Positions 49,479 to 59,545 are shown, numbered from the stretch's first letter. The stretch: DNA of 64,000 nt from Megascapheus bottae (GCA_024803745.1 JANJXV010000039.1:10025001-10089000), one strand, 5' to 3'. Program-made: numbers and translations. Notes: a model not told the origin generated them from the letters alone.

Positions 49479-49587
49479 TTTCCTTCCTTCCTTCTTTCCT
49501 TCCTTCCTTCTTTCCTTCCTTCCTTCCTTCCTTCCTTCCTTCCTTCCTTCCTTCCTTCCTTCCTTCCTTCCTTCCTTCTTCTTTTTG
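49360..49587. repeat. 227-base uninterrupted pyrimidine tract, (TTTC)n then (TTCC)n
   Basis: No purine from 49360 to 49586. TTTC units fill the left two-thirds and TTCC units the right. It abuts the 3' end of the reverse-strand SINE at 49588. The Phe/Leu/Ser and Lys/Glu/Arg frames of up to 162 codons are translations of it. Confidence 0.97.
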
Positions 49588-49790
49588 GTGGGTCATGGAG
49601 CTTGAACTTGGCCTGGGCACTGACCCTGAGCTCTTCAGCTCAAGGCTACCGCCCTACCCTTGAGCCAAGCCCCACTTTCTGTTTTCTAGAGGTTAATTGC
49701 AGATAAGAGTCTTAGGTCCTTTTTTGCCTGGGCTCATTTTGAACCTTCACATCTCAGCCTCCTGAGTAGCTAGGATTAATTACAGGCTCC
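49588..49790 (-). mobile_element. Composite SINE, 'CTTCAGCTCAAGG' subfamily
   Basis: GGGTCATGGAGCTTGAAC, GAGCTCTTCAGCTCAAGGC, CCTACCCTTGAGCCAAGCCCC, TTTTCTAGAGGTTAATTGC and GAGTAGCTAGGATTAATTACAGG. Shares the subfamily variants with 9253 and 33445. Confidence 0.88.
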
Positions 49791-49953
49791 TTTAATCCTT
49801 ATCTTAGGAATGCCCCCCAAACCAGGAAAGGGCCAAGCCTGATTACAGTAGCCAGAGGTCCCTCACCAGCAAGTATCCATGTGGTAGGTATTGAAGACAT
49901 GTATCTTGCAAGGGTAGAAATGAAATTTGATATTCAAAAGGTTTCAAGCTCTC

Positions 49954-50165
49954 TGGGCATGGTAGCTCCAGCCTCTAATCCTAGCTACTTAGGAAGTAGA
50001 AAAATCAGGAGTCTGAAGTCAGAGGTCATGAGAGTCTGACTCAACCAAGGGCTGACTAGGGTGGCTGGGGGCTGAGGATGCATGCCTGTCATTACCAATG
50101 ACATAAAGAAGTACAAATAGGAGGATCACAGTCCAGACTGGTTTAGATATAAAGGAAGATCCGAA
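49954..50165 (+). mobile_element. Two 7SL-like monomers in tandem (probable)
   Basis: First: CTGGGCATGGTAGCTCC, TCTAATCCTAGCTACTTAGG, to about 50050. Second: GGGGGCTGAGGATGCATGCC, TGTCATTACC and AGGAGGATCACAGTCC, to about 50165. Neither has a tRNA half. Diverged. Confidence 0.5.
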
Positions 50166-50195
50166 CTTGAAAGTAAGCAACAGGACAAAGGTCTC

Positions 50196-50385
50196 CTTGG
50201 GTACTGATGATTCAGATCGTTAATCCTAGCTGCTCAGGAGACTGAGATCTGAGGATCCTAATCCACAGCCAGTCTGGGCAGAAAAGAGACTCTGTGTCTA
50301 AAAGAACCAGCAAAAAGCTAGGCTGGAGGCACAATAGGGTGAGAACCTGCCAAGTAGGCCAGCCAATCAAGCACCCACAACAACA
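50196..50385 (+). mobile_element. Composite SINE, right half decayed
   Basis: GGTACTGATGATTCAGATCG, CTAGCTGCTCAGGAGACTG, GCCAGTCTGGGCAG. The tRNA half is reduced to AGCTAGGCTGGAGGCAC and loosely related sequence. Confidence 0.7.
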
Positions 50386-50858
50386 GAAAATAAAACAAAA
50401 AACAACTTCTGTGTCATAACAAACACATTTGTGAGCTCTCCCTGCGCGACTTTATCCTGTGTGGGTCAGAGGTGAAGAATATTTATTAGACACTCATATT
50501 GATGCGTTTGGAAAGAGCCAAACTTTTCATCTTTCTACAGTTCTGTCCTTGACCAGCTTCTGTTTACTGTCCAAGAACACTGTTGGATTTGTACCATGTT
50601 TCCATCTCAGGAGTTCCTGGCTTTTCTAATCTGGGAATCTTGATCAGGAGATCTGTTGAGCTTTTCCCTAGATGTGGGCCGATCAGACGAGTGTCAGCCA
50701 TCCTAAATGGTGGAAGTTTATTTTGGAAAATAATCTTGTCTACAATTGGCTTGGAAGAGATTTGCTTTTTGAGAACACAGAGAAAATACCAGTGACAGGT
50801 TTGGGAGAAGCTGGGCTGCTCATTACTTCTACTCTTACCAGGGAGTTGAACACATAAA
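50386..50858. other. Unique sequence, possibly conserved
   Basis: CACATTTGTGAGCTCTCCC, GCGCGACTTTATCC, ATTTATTAGACACTC. Even composition, no repeat. Short overlapping forward frames show no domain. Confidence 0.3.
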
Positions 50859-51079
50859 TTGGGTGCTAGTGGCTCACATCTGTAATCCTAGCTACTTAGG
50901 GGAGGCTGAGATCTGACGATTGGGTCTCAAAGACAGCCAGGCAAAATGGATCTGTGAGACTCTTGTCTTCATTTAAACAGCAAAAGAGGCCGAAGTGGAG
51001 GTATGCTTCAAGTGGCAGAGTACCAGCCTTGAGCAAAAAAACTGGAGAGCCCAAGACCCTTAGTTCAAGTCTCAGTAGC

Positions 51080-51081
<2 letters not shown>
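50859..51081 (+). mobile_element. Composite 7SL/tRNA SINE
   Basis: TTGGGTGCTAGTGGCTCAC, CTAGCTACTTAGGGGAGGC, TGCTTCAAGTGGCAGAGTACC, TTAGTTCAAGTCTCAG. Confidence 0.88.

Positions 51082-51137
<56 letters not shown>
51082..51137. repeat. (CA)n microsatellite at a SINE tail
   Basis: About 27 CA units directly after the SINE. Confidence 0.96.
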
Positions 51138-51138
<1 letters not shown>

Positions 51139-51655
51139 GTTGAATGCACATTTCTTTTTAGTAGTGACTGAGGGCTGCCCTAATTCTTCATGTGACCTTG
51201 GACTGTGACCTTGTCAATCTTCACCTGAAGCATTGCCATGTACTCACATTTTACAAGTCAGGATACTGATGCAAAGGGGAATGAAGTCACTGACCCGAGA
51301 CCATCTTTCCTTGGACTTAAGGTTTATTTCCCGCAACTATCCAGGTTAGGAATCAGCTCCAGGCTTTATGCTAATGTGTCATTATGCAAAGCATTGGCAG
51401 TAGATTTGCATCTCTGGGGTCAGCCATATTGACCAAACTACAGAGAAAATAGTTAAGACTTTATGTTTCCTCTGAAAAACCAGCCACTGAAAGGCTGGGT
51501 TGGTGATTGAGAGAGTTTGAGAGAAAGACTTTTTGAGCTGAGGCAATCTTTTCTACTTGTGTCCAATTGTCAGATGACACAGCCCAGCAGAATTCTGGGA
51601 GGAGTAACCATGTAAAATTTCATTGGAAGCCTTTTTTTTGTTTTTTTTTTTTTTT
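51138..51655. other. Unique sequence with a MIR-like core
   Basis: CATTTTACAAGTCAGGATAC followed by TGATGCAAAGG…GAAGTCACTGACCC at 51247-51296 reads as the reverse of a MIR core (CATTTTACAGATGAGGAAAC…GTCAC). The rest is repeat-free. A T-rich run ends it. Confidence 0.45.
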
Positions 51656-52110
51656 GGTGGTGCTTGCACTGGGGCTTGAACTCAGGCCCTGGGTGCTGTC
51701 TCTTAGTTCCCCCCTCCTTTTTTTTTTTCTCAAGGCTATTGCTGTGCCACTTGAGCTACATTGCTACTTCTGGCTTTTTGGTAATTTTTTTTTGGCCAGT
51801 CCTGGGCTTGAGCTCAGGGCCTGAGCACTGTCCTTGGGTTTTCTCAAGGCTAGAGCTCTACCACTTGAGCCTCAGCACCACTACCGGCTTTTTTCTATGT
51901 ATGTGGTACTGAGGAATTGAACCTGGGTCTTCATGCACGCTAGGCAAGCACTTTAACCACTAGGCCAAACTCCTGGCCATTGGTAATTGTTTTTGAAGAT
52001 CAGAATTTCACAGACTTTCCTGTCCAAGCTGGCTTTGAACTATGATCCTCAGATCTCAGCTTCCTGAGTAAAACTAGGATTCTAAGAGTGAGTCATTGGT
52101 GCCTGGCTTG
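51656..52110 (-). mobile_element. Composite SINE interrupted by a younger SINE
   Basis: Outer element: GCACTGGGGCTTGAACTC to CTTCTGGCTTTTTGG (51656-51786), then resumes at 51989 (GTTTTTGAAGATCAGAATTTC) and ends GAGTCATTGGTGCCTGGCTT. The two parts join correctly in the family consensus once the inner element is removed. Confidence 0.9.
51787..51979 (-). mobile_element. ID + right-half dimer SINE nested in the SINE above
   Basis: Reverse-strand dimer: GCCAGTCCTGGGCTTGAGC…CTACCACTTGAGCC (right half), then GTGGTACTGAGGAATTGAACC…GCTAGGCAAGCAC…CTAGGCCAAACTCC (ID half). TTGGTAATT at 51778-51786 and 51980-51988 is the target-site duplication (at least 9 bases). Confidence 0.9.
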
Positions 52111-52113
<3 letters not shown>

Positions 52114-52157
<44 letters not shown>

Positions 52158-52187
52158 TATGTGTGTGTGTGTGCGCACGTGCGTGAT
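52114..52187. repeat. (GT)n microsatellite at a SINE tail
   Basis: About 19 pure GT units, then GTAT/GTGC variants to 52187, at the 3' end of the next reverse-strand SINE. Confidence 0.94.
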
Positions 52188-52425
52188 ATGTGCTGGTACC
52201 TGGGCTTGAACTCTGGGCCTCATACTCTTTTCTCTCCCTCTCTCTTTTCTTTCTTTCCTTCCCTTCCCTTCCTTGGTCCCTCCCTTCCCTTCTTTCCTTC
52301 CTTTCCTTCTTTACTTTCTTTTTCTTTCTTTCCTTCTTCTGCTTAACTGAGCTAAGAGTCTCTTAAGAGTTGTCTGCCCAGGCTGGTCTTGAACTAGGCT
52401 CCTTGTTAGCTAGAATTACAGCTCA
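52188..52425 (-). mobile_element. Composite SINE with large internal CT expansion
   Basis: GTGCTGGTACCTGGGCTTGAAC, then about 110 bases of CT-rich repeats (52227-52336) replacing the A-box side, then GAGCTAAGAGTCTC, GGCTGGTCTTGAACTAGG and TTAGCTAGAATTACAGC. Confidence 0.8.
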
Positions 52426-52870
52426 TTGGTGGCTTTTGAGATGACTTATGGAAAGTTATATACCAATCTGCATGGCTGGGGTGGGGGTTGGGGGGTATTT
52501 TGCAGTTGAAATCGCCTTCTAGGCACATGACAGGCTGTAGAAATGTTACAGTTGTTTCTTCCTGTTATCTCCATAAACAGTGTAACTTTGTCAGAAAATT
52601 GAAAATGTGCATTTTTGTCCCATCAGTTAAAACGGGTTGTCAGATAATGCTCCTTTTTCTACCCTGGCATCAATGAATGATGAATATGGCTTTTTTTCGG
52701 ATTTTGTTTTGTTTTGGAGTTTTTTTTTTGGGGGGGGTGCAGGTACTACAGACAGTAAATGATCAAAATGGTAACATTTTTAACCTTATCTATCATTCTG
52801 AAACATTTTTTCTGCCTCCAATGAAACATGTCAGAGTCGATTAAGAACATTTTTCAATGAGGTATATAAT
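52426..52870. other. Unique sequence, possibly conserved
   Basis: CATAAACAGTGTAACTTTGTC, CATCAATGAATGATGAATATGG, GACAGTAAATGATCAAAATGG, CGATTAAGAACATTTTTC. T and G runs at 52718-52738. AT-rich and repeat-free. Confidence 0.3.
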
Positions 52871-52871
52871 T

Positions 52872-52872
<1 letters not shown>

Positions 52873-52934
<62 letters not shown>
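52873..52934. repeat. (CT)n microsatellite
   Basis: About 28 CT units. Confidence 0.96.
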
Positions 52935-52935
<1 letters not shown>

Positions 52936-53259
52936 TAAGTAGAAATTCCAAGAGCACAGGAGTATTAAACAGACAGTGAATACTTAATTACAGATGTGAT
53001 ATCCTTCTGTCTGGATGGTGAATTCCTTTCCCTGCTTTGGACCTGACCTGGGAGGGCAAACTGCCTGTTCTGTCTGATGGTTGGAGTGGGTTTGGGGGGG
53101 GCATGGGGGAGTCAGGGGAGGAGTGGCAGATATGTACAGGACAGCCAAGAAGAGGGTGTCATGTCGTATCTGGCGACAAGGGCCCTGGAAAGATACCGAG
53201 GGTCAGTTCTTCTCACGGTGCTTATCTGCTACATGAATGCACATTACTTTTGAAAGCCC
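52935..53259. other. Unassigned, with G-rich run
   Basis: GGGTTTGGGGGGGGCATGGGGG and GGGGAGG at 53089-53122 on the plus strand could form a quadruplex. Otherwise unique. Confidence 0.35.
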
Positions 53260-53720
53260 ACGATCACTTTCGACAGTATCGTTAAATGCCACGTCACGGT
53301 GGGTTATAGAGAAGGCACGTTAGCATCCAGGCATCTCCTGGGACCCATCCTGTACAAACCAGTCCACTGGATGATGGGCCAAGATGGAGACACCATTAAA
53401 TTTTCAATGAAAGTAGTATTGGCTTTGACTTTCCCGCAGCCTTATCTGAGAGAATGGTGTTTGTCACTGGTCGGGGATATGCATCCGTTCAAAGTTGCAA
53501 GCATTTGAACAATATAGACAGACAGAGGCTCCTCTGGGATCCAGCTTAGGCTCTCGGAGAGCTGGAGGGGGGTAAATTGAAGGTTTATTTATCCCTTTGG
53601 CTGTCAAGGTCAGCTTGCTAGAGAGCTGTCCTATGGCTGCTTACAAATGCCAAAATCCTGGCAAATTGTCGGAAGGCGCCTGGAAACCACTGACCTTTGT
53701 ATCACTCCCATCAACGTGCC
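53260..53720. promoter_or_regulatory. Candidate conserved non-coding block with CRE/UPRE-like site
   Basis: TGCCACGTCACGGTGG holds CCACGTCA (53289-53296; TGACGTGG on the other strand, an ATF/CREB-family core). Further on: ACCATTAAATTTTCAATG, CTTATCTGAGAG (GATA core), GGGATATGCATCCG, CTTTGTATCACTCCC. Several CpGs retained. No SINE. Function is inferred. Confidence 0.4.
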
Positions 53721-54246
53721 TGGGTCTCGGAATGGAGTCCTTAGAGGGGGGTAAATGGTTGGGAAAATGAGGAGGAGGCCATTGCTGGAATGTCAACAGA
53801 GCTTTGATTTATTTTATTTTATCTTATTATTTTTTTTTAACTTTTGTGTTTCAAACAAAGATCAAATCAGGAGTGATGACTGATCCAGGGAGGAGAAATC
53901 TGAGGTGGAGAAGGGTGTGAAATAATTAAGCCAATGTGGATTTGGGCTAAGGAATTCGTCCCGATTTTTGCATGGGGGATGTGTTTCAAACATGAAATGG
54001 AGGGAGTTTTGTCTCTCTGGTGTATTTTATATGATCCTCCTCCCCTATCCTTACTCAAGATATCTGAGGTGACTCAGGGGGTCTTCTGAGTTGTTCTTTC
54101 TTCTGCCATGGATTTCTAGTCTGATTTACCATGACAGCTACATTTTAGGAAGCAAGATCCTGCCAGTCGTATATTATCTTCCCTTTGCTCTGTCAAAGGT
54201 GAGAATTTACTAAGCCATATCCTAATGAAACATATCCACATGAGTT
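53721..54246. other. Unassigned unique sequence
   Basis: AT-rich run at 53805-53840 (TTTATTTTATTTTATC). No mobile element recognised. Confidence 0.35.
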
Positions 54247-54472
54247 CAGCACGGGTGGCTCTGGCCTGTAATCCCAGCAACTCTGGAGACTGAGATCTGA
54301 GGATGGAGGTTTGAAGCTAGGCAGGGAAGACAGCTTTGAGAAACTATTTTCTCCAATTAACTACCTAGACACCTGAAGTGGAGCTGAGCTTCAAGTGGTA
54401 AAGCATCTGCTCTGAGTGAAAAAGAAACTCAGATTGGTGCTGAGGCCCTGAGTTCAAGCCCCAGGGCCAACA
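54247..54472 (+). mobile_element. Composite 7SL/tRNA SINE
   Basis: GGTGGCTCTGGCCTGTAATCC, GAGACTGAGATCTGAGG, TCTCCAATTAACTACC, CTTCAAGTGGTAAAGC, GAGTTCAAGCCCCAGGGCC. A short (CA)n follows (54480-54491). Confidence 0.9.
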
Positions 54473-54491
54473 AACACAAGCACACACACAC

Positions 54492-54839
54492 TCCTACTAG
54501 ATCTATACCCATTGATTTGGAGAGATGCCATGACATGTTTAGAAAGAAAAAAAAAAGGTTTGAACACTGCTCAGTTTTTACCAGAGAAGAATGCCTTTGT
54601 CCTTCATCTAGGATTGCTACAGAAAACAAAACACTCAGGGCATTTGAATTTCAGTTGCAGATAAAGAAGAAATAATCTCAAAAAGAATCCTAAAAGTCAT
54701 GTGCTATTTGCCTGAAGTTCCAGTTTAACTGGATTTCCTGTGTTTGCTCTTTTTGCCCAGATACATAATATGCATGTTCTGATAGATTCACCCATCGTGT
54801 GTGTGTTTATACCCATTGAATATGCATATATGAGTCCAT

Positions 54840-54887
<48 letters not shown>

Positions 54888-55087
54888 GAATAGAATAAAT
54901 GAAGGAAACCTATTAAGTTAACTAAGAAAGGTTTTTCTGGAAGAGGCAAGAGAGTGATGGAGGCAGAGGGGAGTATGTACATGAAAAGAAAATTAGAAAA
55001 GAACAGACCAACTAAACAAAGACAATAGGAATATCCCAGAGATAGGTAGGCATTCATTTACAGTTCACACTAGAAAAGATTTTCCGT
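54492..55087. other. Unassigned unique sequence around a (GT)n run
   Basis: Ordinary AT-rich DNA. (GT)n at 54842-54886. Confidence 0.4.
54842..54887. repeat. (GT)n microsatellite
   Basis: About 22 GT units. Confidence 0.95.
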
Positions 55088-55490
55088 AGCTACTAGGGAG
55101 GCTGAGATCTAAGGATCACAGCTGGAAGCCAGCCTGGGCTGGAAAGTCCATGAGATTCTCATCTCCAGTGAAAAAAGCCACATGTGCAGCTGTGGCCCAA
55201 GGGGGTAGAGAGCTAGCCTTGAACAAAAACACTCAGGAGGACTGGGAGCTTGGCCTAGTGGTAGAGTGCTTACCTAGCATGCACAAAACCCTGGGTTCGA
55301 TTCTTCAGTACTACATACATAGAAAAAGCCAGAAATGGTGTTATGGCTCAAGTGGTAGAGTCCTTGAGAAAATTCAAGGACAGTGCCCAGGCCTTGAGTT
55401 CAAGCTCCACGACTAGCCAAAAAAAAAAAAATGCTCAGGAATAGTGCCCAGGCTGTGAGTTCAAGTCCCAGGACTGCTACCAAAAAGAAA
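55088..55490 (+). mobile_element. Composite SINE interrupted by a younger SINE
   Basis: Outer element: GTAGCTACTAGGGAGGCTG to CTAGCCTTGAACAAAAACACTCAGGA (given in part; to 55238), then resumes at 55441 with ATAGTGCCCAGGCTGTGAG and TTCAAGTCCCAGGAC. The two parts join correctly in the consensus. Confidence 0.9.
55239..55433 (+). mobile_element. ID + right-half dimer SINE nested in the SINE above
   Basis: GGACTGGGAGCTTGGCCTAG, GAGTGCTTACCTAGCATGC, GGGTTCGATTC, then GGCTCAAGTGGTAGAGTCC and TTCAAGCTCCACGAC, ending in A13. CTCAGGA at 55232-55238 and 55434-55440 is the core of the target-site duplication (longer with mismatches). Confidence 0.9.
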
Positions 55491-55839
55491 AGAAAAAAAA
55501 AAGATTTTGCAGAATCCTGGGCCTGGGTCTGGGTGAGACACTTAAGGGATGGAAGCTCACCTTCCATGTGGAAAGGCAGATGAAGAAGCTTGTCCTTCAC
55601 TTTGTACCTCTTCTGATGGGTGTGACCAGGGACCCCCCCCTCCCCGGGATCCTAGAGTTAGAAGTTCCTTGTGACTTTGAATACAAGAAAGCCTCCTAAA
55701 GCCTGAGTCTCACTCTAGAAATGTCTCTTGTTCTAAGACCTTTTCTTCATCACCCGAACAACTTAGAATGATAAAAGATTGCCTTGCTGTGAGAATTTGG
55801 GGGGAGCTGGTAGAGGGGTGAAAGAGGGCCAGGAACTTT
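55491..55839. other. Unassigned unique sequence
   Basis: C-rich run at 55632-55646. No repeat recognised. Confidence 0.4.
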
Positions 55840-56020
55840 TCCGTGTGCTTTATCACTTGGAGATGCCAGGGGCTGTGCAAATAGCATGCATCCACTATTT
55901 ACAAGGCTGTTCAAATCCCTCCCTTTCTTATTTCCAAATTCAATTAAAGAGCTGTTAATTCGTCCCAGGTTTGTTGTAATGAGCCCATAACTGAAACTGA
56001 CATCATTATCAATTCAAACA
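55840..56020. promoter_or_regulatory. Candidate conserved non-coding block
   Basis: CCAAATTCAATTAAAGAGC, TGTTAATTCGTCCC, GTTGTAATGAGCCC, CATCATTATCAATTC: a short repeat-free AT-rich cluster of homeodomain-type cores. Confidence 0.35.
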
Positions 56021-56254
56021 AAACACAAACGTTTCTTCTGGTGCTTTCTCAGGGAAATCTCCCCGACCTCCCCAAACCCCAGGCTCTCCCTGGCTAGAAG
56101 GATTCTGGGAAACTTGCCTGTCCTGGGCTCTCTTCCTTGCCAAATACAAAGTGTTCTGCACAGGGCCTTCTCTGCATGCCTCTGTTCCTGCAAAATATGG
56201 GGAGTGTGGGTGGAGTCTGCCTGAGGCGTGCTCAAGCCCTCTGGGAGCCTGGGA
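56021..56254. other. Unassigned unique sequence
   Basis: GC-balanced. Frames at 56009-56419 on the minus strand continue into the SINE and are not credible. Confidence 0.4.
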
Positions 56255-56332
56255 ACAACCTATTTTCCCTTCCCTTCCCTTCCCTCCCCTCCCCTCCCCT
56301 CCCCTCTTCTCCTTTTCTTTCTTTTTTTTTTT
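56255..56332. repeat. (CCCTT/CCCCT)n pyrimidine tract at a SINE tail
   Basis: Pure C/T from about 56259 to 56332, abutting the reverse-strand SINE. Confidence 0.92.
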
Positions 56333-56538
56333 TGGTCCATCATGGGGCTTGAACTCAGGGACTGGGTGATGTCCCTGAGCTCTTTTGCTCAAGGATTGTG
56401 TTCTACCACTTTGAGCCACTACATTACTTCTGGTTTTCTGTGGTTCATTGGAAATAAGACTCTCATGGTTAGCTTTGAAAAGTGGTCTTTAGATCTCAGC
56501 CTCCTGAGTAGTTAGAATTGCAGGTGTGACCTGCAGTT
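56333..56538 (-). mobile_element. Composite 7SL/tRNA SINE
   Basis: CATGGGGCTTGAACTCAGGG, TCTACCACTTTGAGCCAC, GGAAATAAGACTCTCATGG, GAGTAGTTAGAATTGCAGG. A short deletion in the left half. Confidence 0.87.
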
Positions 56539-56935
56539 GTCCAACTTTCTTTTCCTATTTCCTTCCGTTCCCTTCCTTTTCCTCTTTTTTTCTCTTTCCT
56601 TTCTTCCATCCACTCCTCCCCTCCCTCCCTCCCTCTTTCCATCTTTCATTTCCATAAGTCAGGTTATGAGCACAATGCATCTTGATCAGTGTCGGCCCTT
56701 TTCTCTCTTCTCCTCCCATTCTACCCTCAAGTTATGTAGTTCTAATTTGACATAATGTACACTGACTGTATTGGCTGGGTTTACTCAACCTCCTCTCTCC
56801 TCTCACCTGCCCCCCCCACATCCCACATTGCCCTCCCTCCCAGAATATGTTTCAGCTTCTTGGTGTTCATTTTATTAAATGATTTGTTATTCAGAGGAAT
56901 TTACACCATTGGTCTCCTCTATTAAGTATACCATG
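56539..56935. other. Pyrimidine-rich, then unassigned
   Basis: CT-rich at 56545-56650. Then CAGGTTATGAGCACAATGC, TTCTAATTTGACATAATGTAC; then C-rich 56800-56845. It might be an old LINE or retrogene remnant, which I cannot confirm. Confidence 0.3.
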
Positions 56936-56945
56936 GTGTGTGTGT

Positions 56946-56991
<46 letters not shown>
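56936..56991. repeat. (GT)n microsatellite at a SINE tail
   Basis: About 27 GT units with one GTAT interruption, abutting the reverse-strand SINE. Confidence 0.95.
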
Positions 56992-56995
<4 letters not shown>

Positions 56996-57205
56996 GTCCT
57001 AGGGCTTGAACTCAGCGTCTGGATGTTGTCTCTGAGCTTTTTTCAGCCAAGGTTGGTGCTCTTCCACTTGAGCCACCTCTCCACTTACGGCCTTTTCATG
57101 ATTAATTAGCATCTCATTGCTGTTTCTGCCTGGGCTGGTTTTGATGCTCAGATCTCAGCCTCCTGAGCAGTAAAATGACAGGAATGAGCTTCCAGCACCC
57201 AGCTT
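56992..57205 (-). mobile_element. Composite 7SL/tRNA SINE
   Basis: TGCTGGTCCTAGGGCTTGAAC, CTCTTCCACTTGAGCCACC, GATGCTCAGATCTCAGCC, CTTCCAGCACCCAGCTT. Confidence 0.87.
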
Positions 57206-57746
57206 GAGTCCATGACTTTTGCGAGGCAATTGTGTTTCCGACTAGTTGACTTTGGGGAATGAAGTATCACCTTGATCTTGACCTTGAGACAGCCCTGTTG
57301 TCTACAGAGCTCCAGAGCCACACTCTCGATTTTGCCTATACCTCGGTCATACCAACATTCAAAAGTTCCAGGAATATTTACAGTTAGTCTTTAAACAGCA
57401 GTGGATGGGAATAAAAGAGCAATATCTCACATCATTAGTCCATAAATATGCAGTTTAGTTTTATTTGTTAAATAAAACAAGCTGAGATTGAACTGCCTAG
57501 TTGAAAGACACAGACACACACACCTGCACCCAGCTCCATGCCCTTCCCCTGTTTGAAGCTTTGGAGAGCGTTGTGGGGTTTTTGTTGTTGTTATGTTTTT
57601 GTTTTCCCTAGTGTACCTACCTTCCCTTTCCTAACAGGCCAAGGGAAATTCATTTAGTTAGCTTCTTCTTCCTCCTGCAGGATGCCTGCATGCCTAGTGT
57701 GTCATCAAGGTCATTGGGTCAAGCTTCTTGGAGAGAGGACAGCTAT

Positions 57747-57750
<4 letters not shown>
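57206..57750. promoter_or_regulatory. Unique block, part possibly conserved
   Basis: 57350-57500 is AT-rich and repeat-free: GGAATATTTACAGTTAG, CATCATTAGTCCATAAATATGC, AGTTTTATTTGTTAAATAAAAC. The rest is unassigned. Confidence 0.3.

Positions 57751-57812
<62 letters not shown>
57750..57812. repeat. (CT)n microsatellite
   Basis: About 31 CT units. Confidence 0.97.
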
Positions 57813-57816
<4 letters not shown>

Positions 57817-57908
57817 TAAGGTGCTTCTCTCTGTGTTCAACCAAAGTCTTGGAATATGTACTAATATCCAAGTTGGATGGCTGCTTGTGGATTGAAGTAA
57901 GGATGGGA

Positions 57909-58468
<560 letters not shown>

Positions 58469-58572
58469 TCCTTCCTTCCTTCCTTCCTTCCTTCCTTCCT
58501 TCCTTCCTTCCTTCCTTCCTTCCTTCCTTCCTTCCTTCTTTCCTTCCTTCTTTCCTTCCTTCCTTTTCTTTG
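58469..58572. repeat. (TTCC)n pyrimidine tract at a SINE tail
   Basis: 103 bases of uninterrupted pyrimidine, five bases before the 3' end of a reverse-strand SINE fragment. Confidence 0.96.
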
Positions 58573-58576
58573 TTAC

Positions 58577-58663
58577 TGTCCTGGCTTGAACTCAGGGCCT
58601 GGGCCCTTTTCTTAAGCTTTTCTTGCTCAGGGCTGGCGCTCTACCACTTGAGCCGCTACTCTA
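58577..58663 (-). mobile_element. SINE right-half fragment
   Basis: CTGTCCTGGCTTGAACTCAGGG, GGCGCTCTACCACTTGAGCC. Stops at the linker and T10. Confidence 0.8.
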
Positions 58664-59349
58664 CTTTTTTTTTTTCTTTTCCTTGTGCTCAAGCTCTTGT
58701 CAGAAATTGTGACAAAAGGCAGAAACATTACACTACTTGCCACGAACAGAAAGGAATGTGTCTTGTTAGCAGTGCAGGCAGGATACACATCTCAGGCCAG
58801 CCTGGCTTTTATTGCTTCTACAGAGAAGATAAAAGATGGTAAATAACTCAGCCTTGTTATATCCTTGAAGCAAGAGGCAGAGTTTAACCTCAAGTTCTCA
58901 GATACCACTGGCATTTCTGATGGTGAATCCTGCCACCCTTCCGTATGAGCTCAGACTTGGAGAAGCTGATTTTCCAGTAGAATAAAGCACACTACCACTT
59001 TTGCTTAGTCATGGGAAAATCTGCCAGGCTGCCCCGTCCATAAGCCGAGAGAAAGCATATTCTTCGTGTTGACCTGCCCACAGGAGCCACTTTTAAGCCA
59101 CGCCAACATCTTTGAGCTTCTCCTTCTTGGCTTAAAAGAAGGCCATACACAGCTGGTATGCAAGACGGGGGATGTACCCAGATGACCTGGTCTCTATCTC
59201 GTATTTTTTTTTTCTTAGACACCATGGAGAGAATTTCTCCTCAAATACTTGACCTGGCTACAGCTCATTTGTTTTGCCTGGCCAAAAAATAAAAAATAAA
59301 AAACCCAAAACCCCAACCCCCAAACCCTAGCTAAATAAAAATCCCAGAG
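58664..59349. other. Unassigned unique sequence
   Basis: Ordinary DNA. A/C-rich run at 59284-59330 (AACCCAAAACCCCAACCCCCAAACCC in part). Confidence 0.4.
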
Positions 59350-59545
59350 CCAAATGCTAGCTAGCTCATGCCTGTAATCCTAGCTGGTCAGGAGATTAAG
59401 CTATGAGGATGGAAGTTGAAAGCCAACCTGGGCAGACAAGTCCTTGAAACTCTTCTCTCTTAATTAACCAGCAAAAATAAAGCTGTAAGTGGAGAGGTGA
59501 CTCAAGCATGAGGCCCTGAGTTCAAGTCCCAGTACTGGCAGACAC
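59350..59545 (+). mobile_element. Composite SINE, right half with deletion
   Basis: GCTAGCTCATGCCTGTAATCC, GTTGAAAGCCAACCTGG, GGTGACTCAAGCATGAGGCC (the sequence between A box and B box is deleted), GAGTTCAAGTCCCAGTAC. Confidence 0.87.

Noticed and set aside
49132..49663. Frames of up to 162 codons with EGRKEGRK or SFLSFFLS repeats
   Set aside because: Translation of the 227-base pyrimidine tract.
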